NCBI GenBank assembly: GCA_947498455.1
Contig: CANMKK010000009.1
Span: 98,244 to 162,243 of the forward strand
Length of the DNA stretch: 64,000 bases
Origin: an uncultured Aquimarina sp.
Lineage (GTDB): Bacteria > Bacteroidota > Bacteroidia > Flavobacteriales > Flavobacteriaceae
Direction: 5' to 3'
Numbering within the stretch: the first letter of the stretch is position 1; each line of letters begins with the position of its first letter. Position numbers and translations under genes: made by a program. Positions 36,519 through 46,303 of the stretch are shown here, piece by piece. The notes beneath the pieces were generated by a model that saw only the letters and a list, made by a program, of their open reading frames with translations, had not been told where the DNA came from and ran no database searches.

Positions 36519-36864
36519 AGGAGCTAAATTTAAACAAATCCGTTTTCATAACTACATCTAGACTATAATATAATCAAAATGATATTATTCTTCGTTAATA
36601 TAGTATTTCCGAAAGATTTTGTCTTAAATCGTGTTAAACTAAAACTCCCTTTTGTATCATTATTTACAGGTAAATAATAGTTAAAACATTTCACTGAAAA
36701 CGGGGTAGTACATTAGGTATTTCGATTCTAATTTTACTTTTGGGATATACTTAATGGGAAATAAAAGTGAACAGAAGAAATGATTTTTCTTAATCACTTT
36801 TCCAATTCTTAATAGGTTAAATACTCCCTTCATCAAATCAATTATTCGTTTTAAAACTAAAATT
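36519..36864. other. Divergent intergenic region, 346 bp
   Basis: This gap separates the hydroxyproline operon (minus strand) from a lipoprotein gene (plus strand). No gene, repeat or convincing promoter was seen. Confidence 0.4.
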
Positions 36865-37551
36865 ATGAAAAAAACAAGTATCAAAGCAATCACATTTCTA
36901 ATGTTATGTGTATTTATTAGCAGTTGTGAGAAAGATGACGGTATCTATGAATCAGAAACCAAAGAATCCAATTTTCTTCTAGAAGAATCCATAGTTAGTG
37001 ATGATTCTGATAAAATTGCAAAATCTAGTAATTGTCAAAGTTGGAGTATTCTATCTTATGAAGGTGAATTTACTTGGATCAGTGGAGAAGATATACCACA
37101 TGTAGGAACCTATATCAATGCAGAAGCAAATCGTGATAACGGAGTCTGGGCAGTTAGCGGAAGTTTCAAAATTATTGGTGATTCTAACCGTAAGAATGTG
37201 CAAGTACAAAGAATAAGTAAAGCGGCTGGATGGCTACAATTCTATTATGTTAGTGAAGGAAGTATATATTATTGTACAAAAAATTATATTGAGATACCTG
37301 ATTCCATTGCCCCTTGCCCTACATCAGAACATACAGAAATGTCATTCAGTGAAAGAACCAAAATAGTAAAAGCAATTAACTATGATAATGATTTTACATA
37401 CCAATGGCTGATCCAAACTCATAGAGAAACAAAGTATCGTTATGGAAGTAGTATCACTTTAGGCTCTGAAGATGCGAGTGTAAGGCTTAGTGTATCTAAT
37501 ACAGGTTGTGAGACAAAAGTAAATCAACGTAATTTTTATCCCAATAGATAA
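36865..37551 (+). CDS. Hypothetical surface lipoprotein
   Basis: The 228-residue protein begins MKKTSIKAITFLMLCVFISS followed by the lipobox Cys and EKDDG, an acidic/Lys start like the lipoprotein export signal of Bacteroidota. The mature domain includes WSILSYEGEFTWISGEDIPH and a C-terminal segment with EASVRLS-like strands. No domain was recognised. It is monocistronic, with a strong terminator at 37592-37628. A role in the cell envelope is likely but unspecified. Confidence 0.6.
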   Translation: MKKTSIKAITFLMLCVFISSCEKDDGIYESETKESNFLLEESIVSDDSDKIAKSSNCQSWSILSYEGEFTWISGEDIPHVGTYINAEANRDNGVWAVSGSFKIIGDSNRKNVQVQRISKAAGWLQFYYVSEGSIYYCTKNYIEIPDSIAPCPTSEHTEMSFSERTKIVKAINYDNDFTYQWLIQTHRETKYRYGSSITLGSEDASVRLSVSNTGCETKVNQRNFYPNR

Positions 37552-37591
37552 TTCGTCTAATACGTTTTTCATGTTGTAATTCAGCATTTTT

Positions 37592-37628
37592 AAGGAGACT
37601 GTCTTTTAAGCAGTCTCCTTTTGTTATT
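37592..37628 (+). terminator. Rho-independent terminator after the 36865-37551 lipoprotein gene
   Basis: AAGGAGACTG (37592-37601) pairs perfectly with CAGTCTCCTT (37611-37620), followed by TTGTTATT. It begins 41 bases after the stop. Confidence 0.85.
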
Positions 37629-38195
37629 CTAGAAGTTATAAGAAGTATAATAAGTATTAGAAAGTTTTCGAAATAGTCGAAAACCCATTGTTATCTCTTG
37701 CAAATAAAATAAGTCTTCTTAGAATTTGATTTTTTGTTGACTTGGATACTTTGCCTTTTTAGCTTTTGGGTCGATTTGATTGTACAGGTAGTCTAGGCTT
37801 AGCTAAAAACACAAACAAATCCATGTTTTTTCTACGAAATTTCAAAAAAAGCATACTTTTCTTAGTTATAGTTTGCATAATGAGTTGTAGCAGGAGGTAA
37901 TTTATAGGAGCTACATATATTTGATACTAAACGATATGTCCATCAAGTATTATTTTTAGGTTGATGAAAACTTAAGGTTTTCAAACTTTCCTCTTAACCA
38001 CCGATGCAAGTATCGGGGAATTCTGTAGGTTAAAAAAAGATGTTTTTTCCTTTTAGGTCACAGACAAAAATTGAAGATAACACTTCATACACTAATTTAT
38101 GCCTTTTATACATTTATACCTACCATTCATACAATCATGACATAAGGGGTTGCCTATATATTGTAGTTTTAATTAAAATTTTTAAAAATATAATT
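37629..38195. other. Gene-free region with a TATATTTG box and a nested hairpin
   Basis: No gene is supported before the ATG at 38196. The gap contains TATATTTG at 37916-37923 (matching the -7 consensus, but with no well-placed TTTG upstream) and a nested inverted repeat at 37994-38033. Confidence 0.45.
37994..38033. repeat. Nested inverted repeat (TTAACC...GGTTAA around CCGAT...ATCGG)
   Basis: TTAACC (37994-37999) pairs with GGTTAA (38028-38033). Inside it CCGATGCAAGTATCGG (38001-38016) forms its own stem. Eleven bases including GGAATTC lie between the inner stem and the outer right arm. It may be a structured RNA or a mobile repeat. Confidence 0.4.
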
Positions 38196-38633
38196 ATGCA
38201 AAAAAGTAAAAATGTTTTGCAAGTATGTTTAATACTTGCATTCTTGTTGACTGGGGTAATTAAGGCTCAGAACAATCTTAAATTAGAGCATCTGGTAAAA
38301 AACGGAGAGCAAATAGAATTGACTTTGTCCTCTTCTAAGTCCTTTTATATAGGAGCACAAGGATACACCTTATTTATTGATCAAACACCAATTTCTAAGT
38401 ATCAAACCAGGATCAAAAAAGATACTCAGCAAATATTAATTACTTTTTTTATTTCTACACAGGAATATACAAAGCTTGCCGATAACTCGGCAATGACATT
38501 AGTTTATGGAAATTCGTTGCCTGAACCCGTTTCTTCCAAAGCAAAAAAAACTTCTGGTACTATAACCAAGAGTAATGGTCATTGGCAATTGCCACGACTA
38601 AATAAAGGTAAGCTAAAGGCTCAAAAAAGGTAA
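38196..38633 (+). CDS. Hypothetical small secreted protein upstream of a T9SS hydrolase
   Basis: The 145-residue protein starts MQKSKNVLQVCLILAFLLTG, with a signal peptide cleaved near IKAQNN. The mature part has LEHLVKNGEQIELTLSSSKSF and IGAQGYTLFIDQTPISKYQ, an immunoglobulin-like beta pattern, and a Lys-rich end (LNKGKLKAQKR). An earlier in-frame start at 38040 would add 52 residues without an obvious signal, so I chose 38196. It lies 25 bp upstream of the next gene, so the two are likely co-transcribed. No family was recognised. Confidence 0.55.
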   Translation: MQKSKNVLQVCLILAFLLTGVIKAQNNLKLEHLVKNGEQIELTLSSSKSFYIGAQGYTLFIDQTPISKYQTRIKKDTQQILITFFISTQEYTKLADNSAMTLVYGNSLPEPVSSKAKKTSGTITKSNGHWQLPRLNKGKLKAQKR

Positions 38634-38658
38634 GTTGAATAAATTTAATATAAAAGAG

Positions 38659-40698
38659 ATGATTTTTTTAAATAACACAAAAATATTTAGACTTTTACTT
38701 ATCCTATTTTGTATAAGTATATTTGGAAATATTAAGGCTCAGACAGATCCAGGTACAAATGGAAGCTTAAGAGTTACTACAGATGAATATGATTTAGGTG
38801 ATGAGTGGTATCAATTTCCTACAACAGGATTAAATGGCCAGGCTCTTAGATCTGAAGCCAGAGCAAAAATATATTATCCATCAGATCTTCCTTCATCACC
38901 AATTCCAGTAATATTTATTGCTCATGGGGTACATGCTATATGCTATGATCCCAATAACACTAACATTTTTCAAGGTTCTACGTGGCCTTGCGCTGAAGGA
39001 AATCAAATGATCCCAAATTATAGAGGTTACGATTATTTAGGAGAATATTTTGCTAGTCATGGTTTTATGGTAGTATCGATAAGCCTTAATGGTGTTAATG
39101 GTATTGATAGTGAAATAGGTGCGACATCAGGAGCCATAGCCCGTCTATCCATAATAGATCACCACATTAATTTTTGGAATGATTGGAATACTATTGGTGG
39201 TGATCCTTTTGGAAATTTATTTACAGGAAAACTAGACATGAATAATATTGGTATAATAGGTCATTCCAGAGGAGGGGAAGGGGCAATTTTGCATAGTGTT
39301 GTTGGAGCCAATAGAAATAGGGTAAAAGCACTTTTGTCGATTGCACCTACCAATTTTGCATTAAACTCTGGAGATCTTATCCCTAGGGGTGATATACCAT
39401 TTTGTAATATTGGAGGATATTGTGATGGTGACGTACCAGAGATTGGAGTAGATTTCTATGATGTAAGACAGAACAATCAAGATGTTACAGAAGCTACACA
39501 TTCTGTATTGTTGAAAGGAGCGAATCATAATTATTTTAATAAAGTATGGACTGATTTTGTTGCGCAATCTGGAGATGATTGGGTTCTTACAGGTCTTAAT
39601 ATTGTTAATGACTCATTTTGTGGAACCAACTCTAGTAATAGGTTCAGTGCTTCTAAACAGCGTAATTCAACTAAAGCATATGTAGGTGCTTTTATGAGGC
39701 GGTATCTAAAAAATGAGACATCCTTTAGTAGTTTGCTCAATGTTGATGATATTAATCCTCCTATATCCTCTGGATTAGGTGTAAATGAAGTGTATGTTTC
39801 GTACCAACCTGGAGTAAACGAAAGATTATATATTAATTCCTATAACGAAACATCTAGTGTTACTATGAATACATTGGGTGGAATGGTAAATAAAAATTTA
39901 GTAACTAAAAACTCTATCTGTATATTTTCTGATTGTATTGAAGGTGCACAATTTACAAGACAGTTACCGCATGAAACTATCAATAAACTTAATGTTGCTT
40001 GGAATGGGCGTTCGAATAGTACATGGCATGAGAATATAATACCATCTGCAAATAAAGATTTTAGTAATTTTACAAATTTAATGTTTAGAGCTGGGGTAAA
40101 TTATGCAGAATCATCTCCTGATAGACCTGTTCATTTTTACGTTCAGTTGATTGATGGAAGTGGAGATACCGCACAAACTATTACTTTTAATCATACAGGC
40201 GCATTATACTATCCTCCGGGTAGTAAGGAAATAGAAATTGAAGGAAATATATCTAGACTTGGTTCGGCCAAAACAATGCTTAATACTATTAAAATTCCTT
40301 TGACAAGTTTTTCTGGAGTAGATCTTAGAGATATTACGGCAGTAAGGTTTGTGTTTGATTATACCTCCAATGGTAATATTGTAGTTTCTGATCTTATGCT
40401 TGGTAATGATACTGGTACTGGATCCAAATCTGTTTTAGCTATCGAATCTAAGCCTGTAATCACTATGTACCCTAATCCTACATCGGATCAACTATATTTT
40501 GATTTAACAGAAGAAAAATCTTCTGGGTCAATGTCATATTCTATGTATGATATGCAGGGTAGAGAAATCATTGCAGAAAAAGCATTAAAGAAGGGACAGC
40601 AATCAATTTCATTAGGAGAATATCCTTCTGGAGTATATGTTTTAAAAATTCGAAATAACAACAATATTACGTCTAACGTAATTATTAAAGAGAACTAA
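38659..40698 (+). CDS. Secreted alpha/beta hydrolase with type IX secretion C-terminal domain
   Basis: The 679-residue protein has a signal peptide (cleaved near IKAQTDP). An alpha/beta hydrolase domain spans about residues 50-300: oxyanion region FIAHGVHAICYD, nucleophile elbow GHSRGGEGAI and a candidate His in KGANHNYFNK. A central beta domain follows (WHENIIPSANKDFSNFTNLM, a carbohydrate-binding-like segment). The C-terminal YPNPTSDQLYFDL...GVYVLKI module is a type A sorting domain for the type IX system. It would be exported to the cell surface or medium. Substrate unknown (ester, polyester or polymer). I took the ATG at 38659 because the TTG at 38635 adds residues before the signal. Confidence 0.85.
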   Translation: MIFLNNTKIFRLLLILFCISIFGNIKAQTDPGTNGSLRVTTDEYDLGDEWYQFPTTGLNGQALRSEARAKIYYPSDLPSSPIPVIFIAHGVHAICYDPNNTNIFQGSTWPCAEGNQMIPNYRGYDYLGEYFASHGFMVVSISLNGVNGIDSEIGATSGAIARLSIIDHHINFWNDWNTIGGDPFGNLFTGKLDMNNIGIIGHSRGGEGAILHSVVGANRNRVKALLSIAPTNFALNSGDLIPRGDIPFCNIGGYCDGDVPEIGVDFYDVRQNNQDVTEATHSVLLKGANHNYFNKVWTDFVAQSGDDWVLTGLNIVNDSFCGTNSSNRFSASKQRNSTKAYVGAFMRRYLKNETSFSSLLNVDDINPPISSGLGVNEVYVSYQPGVNERLYINSYNETSSVTMNTLGGMVNKNLVTKNSICIFSDCIEGAQFTRQLPHETINKLNVAWNGRSNSTWHENIIPSANKDFSNFTNLMFRAGVNYAESSPDRPVHFYVQLIDGSGDTAQTITFNHTGALYYPPGSKEIEIEGNISRLGSAKTMLNTIKIPLTSFSGVDLRDITAVRFVFDYTSNGNIVVSDLMLGNDTGTGSKSVLAIESKPVITMYPNPTSDQLYFDLTEEKSSGSMSYSMYDMQGREIIAEKALKKGQQSISLGEYPSGVYVLKIRNNNNITSNVIIKEN

Positions 40699-40931
40699 AT
40701 AGTTAATTATATTGTTTTTTTATGCTGGTATTAAAATCCGAATTATACGATTTATGGATAAGAAGTTCGTATAAAGAGTTTGAATTATTTTGTGCTAGAT
40801 TAAGGCATAAAATTAAAGGATAGCAGTAGCTATTGTTGAATTTTATAACGCAGATATAGTGCAAAAAAAACGAACTATATACGAAAGTTTTATGCGTAAA
40901 TCGTATTATTGGGTAAAAAAATAATAAAATA

Positions 40932-40973
40932 AAAAAGAGATAGTTCAAAATACCTTTTGGACTACCTCTTTTT
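40932..40973. terminator. Bidirectional hairpin between convergent genes
   Basis: AAAAAGAGATAGTTCAAAA (40932-40950) pairs with TTTTGGACTACCTCTTTTT (40955-40973), allowing G-U pairs. An A run before and a T run after let it serve both strands. It lies between the T9SS hydrolase and the second beta-helix lipoprotein genes. Confidence 0.75.
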
Positions 40974-41011
40974 TATTAGATTTCTATTTCTATCTATACA
41001 ATCATAGATGT

Positions 41012-43105
41012 TTAATTATTACTCACAGTATTATTTGTACCTTCTATATCATTATCAGAAGGCCCAGCTAGTGTTGTGTTATTGGTAATAACTCCATTAT
41101 TTCCTCGGAAGAATATAAATGGTCTATCTTCTGTTTGCCCTCGATTATTATCTATAGTTACGCCATCGAATTCTTTTACACTGACACCATTATTAAAACC
41201 ACGAACTTTAATATCATTATTTCTGATAAGTATATTAGAATCACCTCTAACATCTGTTCCAGAATTTACCAAAATACCATTTCCTTGACCAGCAGTATTG
41301 GTGTTCTCAATAGTATTATCTGTAATAGTTATATTGTTTGTCTTTTCACTATTAGATATATGAATAGTGAAAGGCGTATCATTAGTAATGATATTTTTAT
41401 GAAATAATACTTTTTGTGACACATCAATACGGAAACCATTGTCAAAAGAGTTTTCTATAAAATCAACTCCCGTTGTTCCTCTCATCATTCCGAATTTACC
41501 TGTGTTAAAGTCATTGTCCCGGAATATAAATTTATAATCTTGTTCATTATCATTAGCATTTACAACATCAAGGAATATAGATCTTCCGGGTAATGTTACG
41601 GTATTATTGTGAATTGTAACATTATCTACATAGTCTAAACTATTAATCCCGAAACTAGTTTCAAGATCTGACGTAATAGTATTATTATAAATTTCTGAAT
41701 CTTTAAGGGCATTCATCATAATTCCAACACCGCAATTAATGATCTTATTATCAAAAATTTTAATATCTTGATTATAGGCTTTGATACCAATTCCAAAATT
41801 CATAATCGTATTACCAGAAATAATAGTTCCTCTATTAAGTTGTCTTCCAACATCAGATTTTATACCAGCATCGATACCACCTTTTCTGATTGTATTGTCC
41901 AGAATTTTAACATTCGATGCGATGTTGTATGCCATAGGCCTTTCTAGATCATTATTAACGATAGTAATATCATTACCTCCTGATGCTACAATAGAAGCTC
42001 CCGCACCACCTTCTTCGTAACAGTTACGAATAATAACACCATCGATTTTCTGTAGATGATCAGGTTCTATATCGATACCTATTATTGGAGAACTTCCTAA
42101 TGAATTTGGCATATCAATCCCAGCTCTATATAATTTACAATTATCAATGATTGTATTAACTGCATCTGTTACAGATAGGTTATTTCTTCTATTAGAATCA
42201 AAGGTACAGTTCTTAATTACAACATCTCTACTGGGGATATAATTAGCATCCTGAGCAAATTTAGAGCTATTAACAGTTAAACCAGATACTGAGGATAAAC
42301 TAATATGAACATTATCTACTACTACATTAATACCAGTAGTAATGGTAATGATGGTTCCGGAACTTGGTGGAGGTCCCATATTGATTTCTCTACTACCAAT
42401 TAATTGACCACCAGAAATAGTTACATTTTTCTCCTCATAGATCCTAAATAACATGGTTGTAAATTTTTTAGTCGTACTTGGATATACTCTCATAGTAGTA
42501 TTGTCAGACATACTAAAATGAAAATCTGAAGGTAAGAATACTGCAGGTAACCATATGTCATCAGAATCAAAAAAAGCGTCCATTTTCCCAACTTTAAATG
42601 TAGAACCTGTCATCCTTTTTATAAGATCTACGGTTTTTTGCAATGTTTCTTTGTTATGCATTGCATCAGCCTTCGATACATCACCTTCTCTAATATCCCA
42701 TCTTGATGGTTTAAAATTAAAGATAGGTTCTTTTAGAACAGCATCACCTTCTATTCCTAGTTGATAATTTAATAGACGACCGTCTATATACCCACCAGTA
42801 AAGTTAAGTGTACCATTAAAAATATCTCCTCCATCAAAGTCAAAATTTACATTGGCTGGGAGATTCACAGTTTTTCCTTCAAGGTCTAAAAGACAATCAA
42901 TAGTAATTGTAGAATTAGCTGTAATGGCAGAAATATCAAAATCGCAAGGAGTATCAGCTACAATTTCAGTATCCTCCTCTTCTTCTTCTTCAACTTCCTC
43001 TTCTTCGATGTCATCAGCAACAATATCTTCGAAGTTTTCGTTACTACAAGAAATAAAGCAACAGATCGTTACTAAAACTAAAAAATAATAGGGTAAGGTT
43101 TTCAT
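41012..43105 (-). CDS. Surface lipoprotein with right-handed parallel beta-helix repeats (paralogue of 5660-7633)
   Basis: The 697-residue protein has a lipoprotein signal ending FISCSNENFED, then an acidic linker of Glu and Asp. A module (DTPCDFDISAITANSTITID, then FDGGDIFNGTLNF and GGYIDGRLL) matches the 5660-7633 protein almost residue for residue over about 80 positions. The remainder is a long series of beta-helix rungs (IRNCYEEGG, NNDLERP, DNTIRKG, GNTIMNF, DNKIINC, NNTITSD and so on). Its fold is typical of polysaccharide lyases, epimerases or binding proteins. Located just upstream of glycan block 3, on the opposite strand. No catalytic residues are assignable. Confidence 0.8.
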   Translation of the reverse strand: MKTLPYYFLVLVTICCFISCSNENFEDIVADDIEEEEVEEEEEEDTEIVADTPCDFDISAITANSTITIDCLLDLEGKTVNLPANVNFDFDGGDIFNGTLNFTGGYIDGRLLNYQLGIEGDAVLKEPIFNFKPSRWDIREGDVSKADAMHNKETLQKTVDLIKRMTGSTFKVGKMDAFFDSDDIWLPAVFLPSDFHFSMSDNTTMRVYPSTTKKFTTMLFRIYEEKNVTISGGQLIGSREINMGPPPSSGTIITITTGINVVVDNVHISLSSVSGLTVNSSKFAQDANYIPSRDVVIKNCTFDSNRRNNLSVTDAVNTIIDNCKLYRAGIDMPNSLGSSPIIGIDIEPDHLQKIDGVIIRNCYEEGGAGASIVASGGNDITIVNNDLERPMAYNIASNVKILDNTIRKGGIDAGIKSDVGRQLNRGTIISGNTIMNFGIGIKAYNQDIKIFDNKIINCGVGIMMNALKDSEIYNNTITSDLETSFGINSLDYVDNVTIHNNTVTLPGRSIFLDVVNANDNEQDYKFIFRDNDFNTGKFGMMRGTTGVDFIENSFDNGFRIDVSQKVLFHKNIITNDTPFTIHISNSEKTNNITITDNTIENTNTAGQGNGILVNSGTDVRGDSNILIRNNDIKVRGFNNGVSVKEFDGVTIDNNRGQTEDRPFIFFRGNNGVITNNTTLAGPSDNDIEGTNNTVSNN

Positions 43106-43650
43106 AACTTGGGCGGTGTTTTGTCGACGCTATTGTGTATTATACCGAAAAAAATGTTAAAATTTATAAATCATAAATATTTAACCAATAAACAGTTAGA
43201 TACTTGTGGCATAGCCGTAATACTTTTTATTTCCTATTAGATTTTGGTAAGAAAATTCAATGTAATATTTTCATAACATATAATTTTAAAGAAGAATTTA
43301 AAGACTTAGAGGAGTGTTGTGTTTTTCGGACGGAGAAGTAAGTGTAGGGTAACTCATTCATTGTGTGGTTGATTTAATTGTTAGTCAATTATTAATACTT
43401 ATAATACTATGGTATATATACGATATTATAAATTTTTTAGTCTTTATAAAAGTATAAAAATAAGTAAAAATCCAAAACTTTATTCTAGTTTAGATGATTG
43501 ATACTAGTATTATTGTGAGCATTTCATATCAATTGTTGTTACTATAAGATTTTATTAATTAGATAATAATAAAAAAAGTAAGAGGCTTTTAGAAGTAGAT
43601 GATGATATATTTATATTTGCACGCAAATATAGTTTAATATATAAGTAAGG
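43106..43650. promoter_or_regulatory. Divergent leader between beta-helix gene and glycan block 3
   Basis: No gene is supported. TATATTTG at 43612-43619 matches the -7 consensus and lies 31 bp upstream of the GTG start of the GT4 gene. A TTTT at 43587-43590 is the only candidate upstream box. It is probably the start of the block 3 transcript. Confidence 0.5.
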
Positions 43651-44805
43651 GTGGAAAACAAAAAAAAAATTGTTAGGGTAACAACTGTTCCAATTTCATT
43701 AGGTAAGCTTTTAAAGGGACAGTTACAATTTATGTCACAATATTATAACGTTTTAGGTATTTCTAGTAATGGAGATGGAGCATTGAATGATGTATCCGAA
43801 CAGGAAGGTATTAGGGTGTTGCCTGTGGAAATGACTCGAAAAATCACACCAGTTCAAGATTTAAAAGCGGTGTATAAGCTTTATAAAGTATTTAGAAAAG
43901 AAAAGCCGGATATTGTACATAGTCACACTCCAAAGGCAGGTACATTAGCTATGATTGCTGCCAAGCTTGCTGGAGTACCACATCGATTGCATACCATTGC
44001 GGGATTACCATTATTAGAAGCAACGGGAGCGAAAAGAAAGTTATTAGATACTGTAGAGAAACTGACGTACGCTTGCGCAACTAAGATTTATCCAAACTCG
44101 TTTGGGTTGAACGATATTATTATAGAAAATGGGTATACCAAAACCTCTAAATTAAAGGTTTTGGCCAATGGCAGTTCTAATGGTATTGATACTTCTCATT
44201 TTGATCCTAAGTTATACGGATCAAGTGATAATACAGCATTACGTAAAGAACTAAAAATTGATGAAAATGATTTCGTTTTCATTTTTGTTGGAAGATTTGT
44301 TAAAGATAAAGGTATTAACGAATTGATTACATCCTTTAACAAACTAAATGCAGAAGAGGAAAATGTAAAACTTTTATTAGTAGGGTCTTATGAGAAAGAA
44401 TTAGATCCATTACTTCCCGAAACTGAAACCGAAATTAATACCAATGATAATATTATATCTGTTGGCTGGCAAACAGATGTAAGGCCTTATTTTTCTATTG
44501 GTGATGTGTTGACTTTTCCTAGTTATAGAGAAGGGTTCCCTAATGTAGTTATGCAAGCTGGTTCTATGGGATTGCCTAGTATTGTTACCAATATTAATGG
44601 TTGTAATGAGATTGTTACAGAAGGAATAAATGGCACTATAATTCCTGTAAAAAACGATGATGCCTTGTATAGGGCTATGAAGAAATTTATAAGTGATAAA
44701 CAATATAGTAATCAATTGGCAAAGCAGGCGAGAGAAGTTATATCTCAAAATTATGAAAGAGAACATGTTTGGAATGCTATCTTGGAAGAATATAGGCAAC
44801 TATAA
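43651..44805 (+). CDS. Glycosyltransferase family 4
   Basis: The 384-residue GT-B protein starts at a GTG (KIVRVTTVPISLGKLLKGQL). Its acceptor domain has IVHSHTPKAGTLAMIAAKLAG and HTIAGLPLLEATGAKRKLL. In the C-terminal domain IFVGRFVKDKGINELITSFNKL is followed by SYREGFPNVVMQAGSMGLPS, in which the second acidic residue of the usual EX7E is Gln. This is found in some PglA-like and WbaZ-like members. It is the first gene of block 3 and has a -7 box upstream. It presumably adds an early sugar to the lipid-linked glycan. Confidence 0.87.
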   Translation: MENKKKIVRVTTVPISLGKLLKGQLQFMSQYYNVLGISSNGDGALNDVSEQEGIRVLPVEMTRKITPVQDLKAVYKLYKVFRKEKPDIVHSHTPKAGTLAMIAAKLAGVPHRLHTIAGLPLLEATGAKRKLLDTVEKLTYACATKIYPNSFGLNDIIIENGYTKTSKLKVLANGSSNGIDTSHFDPKLYGSSDNTALRKELKIDENDFVFIFVGRFVKDKGINELITSFNKLNAEEENVKLLLVGSYEKELDPLLPETETEINTNDNIISVGWQTDVRPYFSIGDVLTFPSYREGFPNVVMQAGSMGLPSIVTNINGCNEIVTEGINGTIIPVKNDDALYRAMKKFISDKQYSNQLAKQAREVISQNYEREHVWNAILEEYRQL

Positions 44806-44992
44806 AATGTCTTTTGTTATGGATATTCAAAACATTTTTATTATTTTAGGATGTAACAAAAAGGGAAAAATAATCAGGTCAATTTTTATTTTATTTGCAT
44901 AGCTTAAAGTATCTATACCTACTAAGAATATACGGGTTATAACCATGTATGATTGTGATTATTTATCAAAGATTTTGAGTTAAGTAATTACT

Positions 44993-46303
44993 ATGGTAAT
45001 AAAAGAAAATTTTAGAAGTATAATTTTTTGGTTTGTTGATTATCTAAAAGGAGGAAAGGTAAAAAGTCATTATAAAGATATTAAATGGATCACGGAAAAC
45101 CCTGAAGATAAAAACTCCTTAAAAAGACAAAAAAAATACCTCAATGCATTATTAGAACATGCGATAACTACTACTGAATATTACAATAATATTTCTACTC
45201 TAGATATTATTAATTTCCCTATTATTGATAAAGAAATCATAAAGTCTAATTATCAAAAATTTCAATCTCAGAAATATATAGATAAAAAAAAGATAAGTGT
45301 TTCTACTAGTGGATCTACAGGAGCTTCATTTAAAGTATTTCAGGATTATAATAAGAAAGCTAGAAATACTGCCGATATTATATACTTCTCTGAACTTACA
45401 GGTTTTAAACTTGGGTATAGGTTATATTATTTACGTTTTTGGAGTATGTTTAAGAAAAAGAATAAAAGACAATCTTTTATTCAGAATATAATTCCAATTG
45501 ATGTTTTTGATTTGTCTGATGCTACAATAGAGAATCTGATTCATACATTGATTAAAGATACATCAAATAAAGGGATGCTAGGATATGCATCTATATTTGA
45601 TAAAATATGCAAGTTTTTAGAAACTAAAGGAGTACATAAGGTTGATTGTAATTTACGTTCTGTAATAGGTATGTCAGAACGTCTGGATCCATCTACAAAA
45701 TTGGCGATTAAAAAATATTTTGATGTTGATATGATCTCACGTTACTCTAATGCAGAAAATGGGATGATAGCACAACAACCAATAGGTAAGGAGTATTTTT
45801 CAATAAATAGAGCTAGCTACTATGTCGAAATCCTGAATCTAACAGATGATCAAATGGCAATGCCTGGGCAATTAGGTAGAATTGTTGTTACCGATTTGTT
45901 TAACTATAATAGTCCTATTATTCGTTATGATACCGGAGATTTGGGAATTATGGATTGTATTGTGGAAAAAGGAAAGACACAATCAGTATTGATCAAAGTA
46001 GAAGGAAGAAAAATGGATATGATCCGAGATACATCCGGAGAAATATTATCTACAAGTATACTATTAGTAATCAACAAGTATAAAGAAGTTAAGCAAAGAC
46101 AGATTATCCAAAAAACTAAAACTGATTACCTTTTTAAATTAAAAGTGAATGATTCTTTTACAAGAGAAGAAGAGTTTATTGAGGAGTTTAAAACTTATCT
46201 AGGAGAAAATGCACAAATTAAACTAGAGTATGTTGATGAAATTCCTTTATTGTCTTCGGGAAAACAACGAGCTATTGTCAATGAGTTCAAGCCCTCAGAA
46301 TAG
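44993..46303 (+). CDS. CapK/phenylacetate-CoA-ligase-like adenylate-forming protein
   Basis: The 436-residue protein has the ATP loop SVSTSGSTGASFKVFQ, the A5-like motif SRYSNAENGMIAQQP, SPIIRYDTGDLGIMD with the conserved Asp, and GRKMDMIRD near the hinge. It ends with a C-terminal Lys block SSGKQRAIVNEF. It closely resembles the gene product at 47823 (shared STSGSTG, YSNxENGxIAQQP, PLLSSGK/PLLASGK), so they are paralogues. An ATP-grasp gene lies between them. CapK-type enzymes are found in capsule loci; activation of a carboxylic acid is inferred. Confidence 0.8.
   Translation: MVIKENFRSIIFWFVDYLKGGKVKSHYKDIKWITENPEDKNSLKRQKKYLNALLEHAITTTEYYNNISTLDIINFPIIDKEIIKSNYQKFQSQKYIDKKKISVSTSGSTGASFKVFQDYNKKARNTADIIYFSELTGFKLGYRLYYLRFWSMFKKKNKRQSFIQNIIPIDVFDLSDATIENLIHTLIKDTSNKGMLGYASIFDKICKFLETKGVHKVDCNLRSVIGMSERLDPSTKLAIKKYFDVDMISRYSNAENGMIAQQPIGKEYFSINRASYYVEILNLTDDQMAMPGQLGRIVVTDLFNYNSPIIRYDTGDLGIMDCIVEKGKTQSVLIKVEGRKMDMIRDTSGEILSTSILLVINKYKEVKQRQIIQKTKTDYLFKLKVNDSFTREEEFIEEFKTYLGENAQIKLEYVDEIPLLSSGKQRAIVNEFKPSE

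Noticed and set aside
42852..43088. Ser-rich plus-strand frame antisense to the second beta-helix lipoprotein
   Set aside because: The Ser run is just the complement of the acidic linker codons (GAA/GAG) of the real gene.
44410..44799. Long minus-strand open frame inside the GT4 gene
   Set aside because: It is antisense to conserved GT4 motifs and has no recognisable domain; it is a by-product of codon use in the real gene.
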